Assembly (NCBI GenBank): GCA_036346405.1
Contig: CM070548.1
Coordinates: 91,978,588 to 92,042,587 of the forward strand
Source: Phyllostachys edulis
Taxonomy: Eukaryota > Streptophyta > Magnoliopsida > Poales > Poaceae
Length of the DNA stretch: 64,000 bases
Reading direction: 5' to 3'
The notes under the pieces were generated by a model, which made no database searches, was not told the origin of the DNA, and was given only the letters and a program-made list of their open reading frames with translations. Shown here piece by piece: positions 60,089 through 64,000 of the stretch (positions are counted from its first letter, which is position 1; every line of letters starts with the position of its first letter). Position numbers and translations under genes: made by a program.

Positions 60089-60883
60089 TTTGGATCCCTG
60101 CCGCCCAACGCTGGCGTGTCGCCAGGCAAGCTCCCCGTCGTCGTCTACTTCCACGGCGGCGGCTTCGTCACCGGCTCGCCCGCGCGGCTAGGCACCCACA
60201 CCTACCTCAACGACCTGGTCGCTCGCACCGGCGCTGTCGGCATGTCCGTGTACTGCCGCCTCGCGCCGGAGCACCCACTCCCCGCGGCGTACGACGACGC
60301 GTGGGCGGTCGTGCGGTGGGCGACCTCACGCGGGGACGGCGCGGACCCGTGGCTGCTCGACCACGTCGACCTGTCCCGCGTGTTCCTGGTTGGCTGCAGT
60401 GCCGGCGGCAACATCGCGCACAGCATGGCCGTCCGCGCCTCCGCGGCCGGCGCGCTGCTGGACGGCGTGACAGTCCGCGGGCTCGTGGTGGTGCACCCCT
60501 ACTTCACCGGGAAGGAGGCCGTGGGTGCGGAGGCGTTGTTCGGCGCCGAGGTGCGGGAGTTCATGGACCGGACGTGGCGGTTCGTGTTCCCGGAGACGTC
60601 GGGGCTGGACGACCCGCTCGTGAACCCGTTCGTGGACGACGCGGCGCGCGCGGCCGTCGCTGGCATCCGGTGCGAGCGCGTGCTGGTGTGCGTCACCAAC
60701 CAGGACTTGTTGCTCAAGGAGCGAGCGCTGTGGTACTACCGGTAGCTCAAGGCGTGCGACTACGGCGGCGAGGTGGAGCTGTTCGAGTCCAAGGGCGTCG
60801 CCCACGCGTTCCACTTCGAGATGCTCGAGTCCGAGCAGGGCGTCGAGCTGCAGGACTGCACGGTGGCCTTCATCAAGAAATGA
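60089..60883 (+). pseudogene. Carboxylesterase (CXE, alpha/beta hydrolase) fragment, 5'-truncated with internal stop
   Basis: The frame opens after a TGA at 60086-60088 and has no ATG; the first in-frame start-like codon is GTG at 60116. It reads L-P-V-V-V-Y-F-H-G-G-G-F (oxyanion-hole HGGG, numbered 13-16 from that GTG), Y-C-R-L-A-P-E-H-P-L-P-A, G-C-S-A-G-G-N (nucleophile Ser95 at 60398-60400), N-Q-D-L-L with the likely acid Asp, an in-frame TAG at 60743-60745, then K-G-V-A-H-A-F-H-F with the catalytic-type His and a TGA at 60881-60883. This is the plant CXE/GID1-like hydrolase family. The N-terminal 70-80 residues are missing and the TAG fits a Glu codon change, so it is a pseudogene. It is very GC-rich, as grass CXE genes are. 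It lies wholly within the Pack-MULE. Confidence 0.88.
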
Positions 60884-61330
60884 CAACGCCCGTTGGAGCC
60901 GACTTGGAGATGGGTTTTCTCGAAATAGAAAGATTAGCTCGAAGATTTGATGCTTTCAATAATCTTTCAAAAGCTTCAACTGTAATACACGCAAAGTTGT
61001 ATGATGAATTGATGATTGTTTGATAGTTCTATTGGAAATTATAATTTGTTCAGTTGTTTCATACTGTGGAAGGAACACGGGAATTTCACAAGAATGTCAC
61101 GGGATTTTCACATGAAACAGTTTAACTCTCGCATGGTTCAAGAACCTCAACTTGCAAGGCTAGCCAGCCATAGTACGGGTGCAGCGGCGCGCAGAGCAGC
61201 GGCAGGAGTGGACGTTGGGCCGGGGGCGGCACCGGAGGGAGGAGGCGCCACAAGGAAGCCTCGACAGAGATTCAAATTGCCAGAAAAAAATTATAGAGAG
61301 AGACAAAGAAAACGGGAGGAGGAAGAATAG
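60884..61330 (+). other. Exon-like tail of the Pack-MULE interior
   Basis: After the esterase stop, composition changes to AT-rich and then GC-rich. An open stretch from an ATG at 61133 to TAG at 61328-61330 has an Ala/Gly-rich middle and a basic end (R-Q-R-F-K-L-P-E-K-N-Y then R-E-R-Q-R-K-R). Its family is unknown. It may be a third captured fragment. Confidence 0.35.
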
Positions 61331-61358
61331 CTAGGGACAAAAATATCCTAAAGTGTCA

Positions 61359-61462
61359 TATATGAAAGACAATAAAATTTAGAGTGGTATAAATCCAATT
61401 TTAAAATTATAAGTAGCATATCAAAACACCATATTTCTGAATGGCATATATCCGAATTTGCC
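61359..61462 (-). repeat. Right terminal inverted repeat of the Pack-MULE
   Basis: Reverse complement of the left repeat, ending CCGAATTTGCC at the 9-bp duplication. Confidence 0.9.
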
Positions 61463-61945
61463 TTCATAAAATATCTTTACGGGTGCACGATACAAGCCGA
61501 CGCTATGCTACCGTTATTACCCTTCCAACTTCCAAGACGTGATCATACCATAAATCTGCGCTACTCTTTGTGAAAGGATAGGCCCGGTCTCTAAACTGGC
61601 CCATTTAACAGCATAGCACTACAAGCCCGGCCCATGTGAAAGCTCGTAAGCCCCGTCCGGTCGCCTGTGCCCCGTCCTCGCCGCCACGGCACGGCACCAC
61701 CAAGCACCAACCAATCTCCTCGTCTCCCACTCGGCCACATCCCCGCAAACCCCACAAAAATCTCCACTCCCACCCCGCGCCGCTCGGAGGCAGCCGCAGC
61801 CGCAGCCGCAGCAGCCGCGCCGCGCGGCGCCACTCCACGGCACAACCAAGCCAAACCCCTCGGCTGCACCCGAAAACTCCACAAAAATCTCAGCTCCCAC
61901 CCGTGCGCCGAGGCAGCCGAAACCGCACCCACCGCGCCACTCCCC
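61463..61945 (+). promoter_or_regulatory. TIC20 upstream region with site II-like boxes
   Basis: The 480 bp between the Pack-MULE and the TIC20 start codon. It contains TGGCCCAT (61597-61604) and CGGCCCAT (61628-61635), reverse forms of ATGGGC(C)-type site II elements common in promoters of plastid and housekeeping genes. The last 200 bp are C-rich with GCAGCCGCAGCC repeats, probably 5' UTR. The open frame that continues upstream of the ATG has transit-peptide-unlike content and is not used. No clear TATA box. Confidence 0.5.
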
Positions 61946-62608
61946 ATGGCCTCCGCCGTTTCGCTCCTCCTCTCGTCCCCGCGCCCCCACCTCCGCTCGG
62001 CCCCAGGCCTCCTCAACACCCCCGCATCCCACGCGCGCCTCCTCACCGAAACCGCGCGCCCGCGCCTCCGCCTCCGCCTCCATCTCCGCCCCCCGCCGCG
62101 CGCCTCCAACCCGAACAACAACGACGACGACAGCGGCGCGGTGGAGGCGCCCGACCGCGTGGTGGCCGCGGTCGCTTACCTCTACCCGTTCCTCGACGGC
62201 GCGCACCACGGCCGCTTCCTCCTCGCGCAGTTCCCCGTCTTCAGCGCCCTGCTCCGCCCGCTTGCGCCAGCCGCGCGCCTCTTCCACTCCTCGCCGCTCA
62301 CGCCCTTCCTCCTCTTCCTCACCCTCTACTTCGCCGTCGTGCGCAACCAGCAGGCCTTCTCCCGCTTCGTCCGCTTCAATGCCATGCAGGCCGTTGCGCT
62401 CGACGTGCTGCTCATCTTCCCCGACCTCCTCGCGCAGTCATTCGCGCCTTCCGGCGGTGGGATTGGGTTCGAGCTCTTCCAGAGCATGGAGAACACAGTC
62501 TTCCTCTTCCTGCTCGTCTGCCTGGTCTACGGAGGGGGCGCGTGCCTGCTCGGGAAGACGCCACGGCTGCCCATCGTCGCAGATGCAGCCGAGCGCCAGG
62601 TGATGTGA
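61946..62608 (+). CDS. TIC20: TIC20-family protein, chloroplast inner envelope translocon subunit (220 aa)
   Basis: Single open exon from ATG 61946 (CCCCATGGCC context, good for a plant start) to TGA 62606-62608. Residues 1 to about 52 are Ser/Arg/Leu-rich with few acids, like a chloroplast transit peptide; an acidic D-rich hinge follows. The mature part has the TIC20 pattern: R-V-V-A-A-V-A-Y-L-Y-P-F-L-D-G (71-85), hydrophobic segments near 91-108, 117-133, 147-164 and 183-202, V-R-F-N-A-M-Q-A (142-149), and the closing T-P-R-L-P-I-V-A-D-A-A-E-R-Q-V. TIC20 proteins form the four-helix core of the protein-import channel in the inner envelope. Its short length and ending suggest the TIC20-II/-V branch rather than TIC20-I. 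No introns or lesions seen. Confidence 0.88.
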   Translation: MASAVSLLLSSPRPHLRSAPGLLNTPASHARLLTETARPRLRLRLHLRPPPRASNPNNNDDDSGAVEAPDRVVAAVAYLYPFLDGAHHGRFLLAQFPVFSALLRPLAPAARLFHSSPLTPFLLFLTLYFAVVRNQQAFSRFVRFNAMQAVALDVLLIFPDLLAQSFAPSGGGIGFELFQSMENTVFLFLLVCLVYGGGACLLGKTPRLPIVADAAERQVM

Positions 62609-63069
62609 GCTTGCTCGAATTTTGCTGATGGAAAGGGAAAAGGAATCTGATATATGCAAACATCCCGATGGTTCATTGATGTTTGTGAATCACAATTCAC
62701 AAGTTTAGTATAGTAGTACAGTGGTTGTTTACTGTTTTGGTCATCAATTTAATGGATGGAATTATGTAAGGTTCATACAATGACATTACAATCTAGTGTA
62801 TGACCAAATGAATTGAATCGAGAACTTCAGAGAGAGCAATACACACTCGCATTCTAGAATCTGAATTGCATTTACAAATTACGGATGAGCAATTTGGGGA
62901 GGTTTCTCGCTGTCTCCCCCAAAGCAACTTCCTTGGTATATGAATGGACGCTTAGGTTAGTAAATTGCGATTGCAATATAAATAAAAGAATTGCATCAGT
63001 TGTGGTGTGCTGCTGCGAAGTCCTTGTCTGAACTTGGCGATGTTTAATTTTTCTAGTTTGAATAGAGAT
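62609..63069. other. Shared 3' intergenic region of two convergent genes
   Basis: The 461 bp between the TIC20 stop and the bHLH stop on the opposite strand must hold both 3' UTRs. An AATAAA at 62982-62987 on the plus strand could serve TIC20. No other feature was recognised. Confidence 0.45.
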
Positions 63070-64000
63070 CTAGCTTTTATTGCACCGGAGCCTCTTGGTT
63101 ATGTGGATAGACTCTTCACCTTCATTGACCTGTGATGTGAAGTGTGGGAAAAACAATTGGTAAGCAGGTGATCTATGATGTTTGGAAATAATGAATAAGT
63201 CAACTTTCTAAATCTTAACTTGCTGATGTACTATAAATCATTATACCTTGGAATTGTCACTAGTATTTTCTCTTGCTCTTCTGTCCACATTGATCTCTAC
63301 AGATATATTAGCTTGAGACGTGTCTACTCCCGACTTTTTTAGAGCTGCTGTCAGTCTGTTTAATAACCTGTTGCAAATTGAAATTGTTTTATGTTAGTTA
63401 CAGACATTGCTAAATTTAACCTTGAAGTAAAAATGGTTCAGGAACAGACCCTTGAGAGTAAGCACTAGAAAGACTATGAGTGTCATTGTGAAGGGTCTGT
63501 CTCTCATGCTTGCTTAGCATTCTGCTGCCTGAATCAGAGTCTTGGCGCATTGTTGACATGCTCAGCCATGGTGGCTGATTGCTAGGTGTGCTGTTTTCTG
63601 CATTTTAAAGACATTAGACTTGGTGGATCTAGCTCTTACCAAGAACTCTGACTACTGAAAGGTGATTAAGCAATAAAAGGGGGGGGCGAGGTAGCTTACT
63701 TGCCCAATTCTGGGCTGTGCCTGTCGCCATGTGGGGGGAACTGGCAGTTGTACTGGTTTCTCTTACACTTTGTATGCTGAAGAGAGCAGCAGGTGCCACT
63801 GTGATGTGTTTCGAACCACACTCTTCTTTGTTCATATCTTGCGCGGAAGCTGATAAATCTCCTTCCTGGACTTGACTGTTGTTCTGTAAGACCATGAAAA
63901 GGAACAAAGAAAGGTACTTACCATTGAAATATCATGGGTGAAGTGTATTGCACATTAAGTTTTCATGTGCTATTTTTTTAACAGAATTACCTGTGTGTTT
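63070..64000 (-). CDS. BIM-like bHLH transcription factor, C-terminal exons (partial)
   Basis: On the minus strand, exons 63883-63700, 63597-63450, 63367-63247 and 63129-63070 splice in phase with GT...AG introns and end at TAG (63072-63070). The gene runs off the right edge upstream. The part seen encodes a Ser/Thr/Gln-rich region, then L-L-N-R-L-T-A-A-L-K-K-S-G-V-D-T-S-Q-A-N, I-S-V-E-I-N-V-D-R-R-A and a final K-R-L-R. This matches the C-terminal block of plant BIM proteins, bHLH partners of BES1/BZR1 in brassinosteroid signalling, where the pattern is L-x-x-A-L-x-x-S-G-V-D-x-S-Q-A-x-I-S-V. The bHLH domain itself would be outside the window. The splice reading is consistent, but family placement rests on one motif. 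Confidence 0.7.

Larger units (their letters stand above)
59239..61462 (+). mobile_element. Pack-MULE (2.22 kb) carrying a carboxylesterase fragment, TSD TTCATAAAA
   Basis: The left end reads GGCAAATTTGGATATATGCC and the right end, reverse-complemented, GGCAAATTCGGATATATGCC. The inverted repeats extend about 104 bp each (59239-59343 and 61359-61462) at roughly 80-85% identity. A perfect 9-bp direct repeat, TTCATAAAA, flanks them (59230-59238 and 61463-61471), the hallmark of Mutator-like elements. No transposase is present. The interior carries a GC-rich block (59620-60003), a carboxylesterase exon (60089-60883) and another exon-like tail (60884-61330). This combination of long inverted repeats, 9-bp duplication and host gene pieces defines a Pack-MULE. 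Confidence 0.9.

Noticed and set aside
60116..60745. Functional esterase starting at GTG 60116
   Set aside because: Nuclear plant genes rarely start at GTG, the N-terminal domain is missing, and a TAG removes the catalytic His.
60082..61023. Long plus-strand open frame (313 codons) over the esterase region
   Set aside because: It is Arg-rich and out of frame with the clear CXE motifs; it is a GC-content shadow.
61636..62628. Long open frames of 300+ codons around TIC20, including a 313-codon frame starting before the chosen ATG
   Set aside because: The 330-codon frame is a Pro/Arg-rich shadow. The upstream extension of the TIC20 frame has no ATG before 61946 and reads low-complexity 5' UTR.

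Overview
The window is nuclear DNA from a grass, most likely rice (Oryza) or a close relative. The evidence is intron-containing genes with GC-rich 5' ends, plant-only protein families (a TIC20 plastid translocon subunit, a plant O-fucosyltransferase, a BIM-like bHLH factor), and dense, nested LTR retrotransposons, Helitrons and Mutator-like elements. All calls come from reading the sequence; no database search was possible.

Three host genes look intact. (1) 27999-31245 (+) is an eight-exon O-fucosyltransferase-family gene with consistent splice phases and a 501-residue product. (2) 61946-62608 (+) is a 220-residue TIC20-type chloroplast import protein. (3) 63070 to beyond the right edge (-) is the 3' part of a BIM-like bHLH gene, tail-to-tail with TIC20. 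Everything else is transposon sequence or broken gene fragments, most of them carried or cut by transposons.

Layout. 1-1066: remnant of a minus-strand Ty1/copia element with its primer-binding site and 263-bp LTR. 2035-4290: a solo LTR. 4291-8600: Helitron-derived DNA with a broken Rep domain that keeps a spliceable intron, then a decayed SHAQKYF-type MYB exon. 9253-16733: a copia element with a CTACA target duplication; a deletion fuses its 5' LTR to the integrase tail. 17441-22330: a minus-strand EXO70-like chimeric fragment split by a 4.3-kb solo LTR (17598-21906, duplication GGGCG). 24444-27062: a Helitron carrying exon 1 of a membrane steroid-binding protein gene. 27063-31510: the O-fucosyltransferase gene. 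34677-35001: a foldback MITE. 35327-47626: nested related solo LTRs in both orientations. 47632-52000: old retroelement debris. 52001-58986: a minus-strand Helitron whose 5' end is repeated about nine times, split by a second copy of the 4.3-kb-type LTR. 59049-59195: a hAT-like MITE. 59239-61462: a Pack-MULE with about 104-bp terminal inverted repeats and a perfect 9-bp target duplication, carrying a carboxylesterase gene fragment. 61463-64000: TIC20 and the bHLH gene.

The unifying theme is gene-fragment capture and shuffling. Helitrons carry a steroid-binding-protein exon, a Mutator element carries a carboxylesterase exon, and solo LTRs have landed inside these composites. The Pack-MULE ends about 480 bp upstream of the TIC20 start codon and so could influence that gene.
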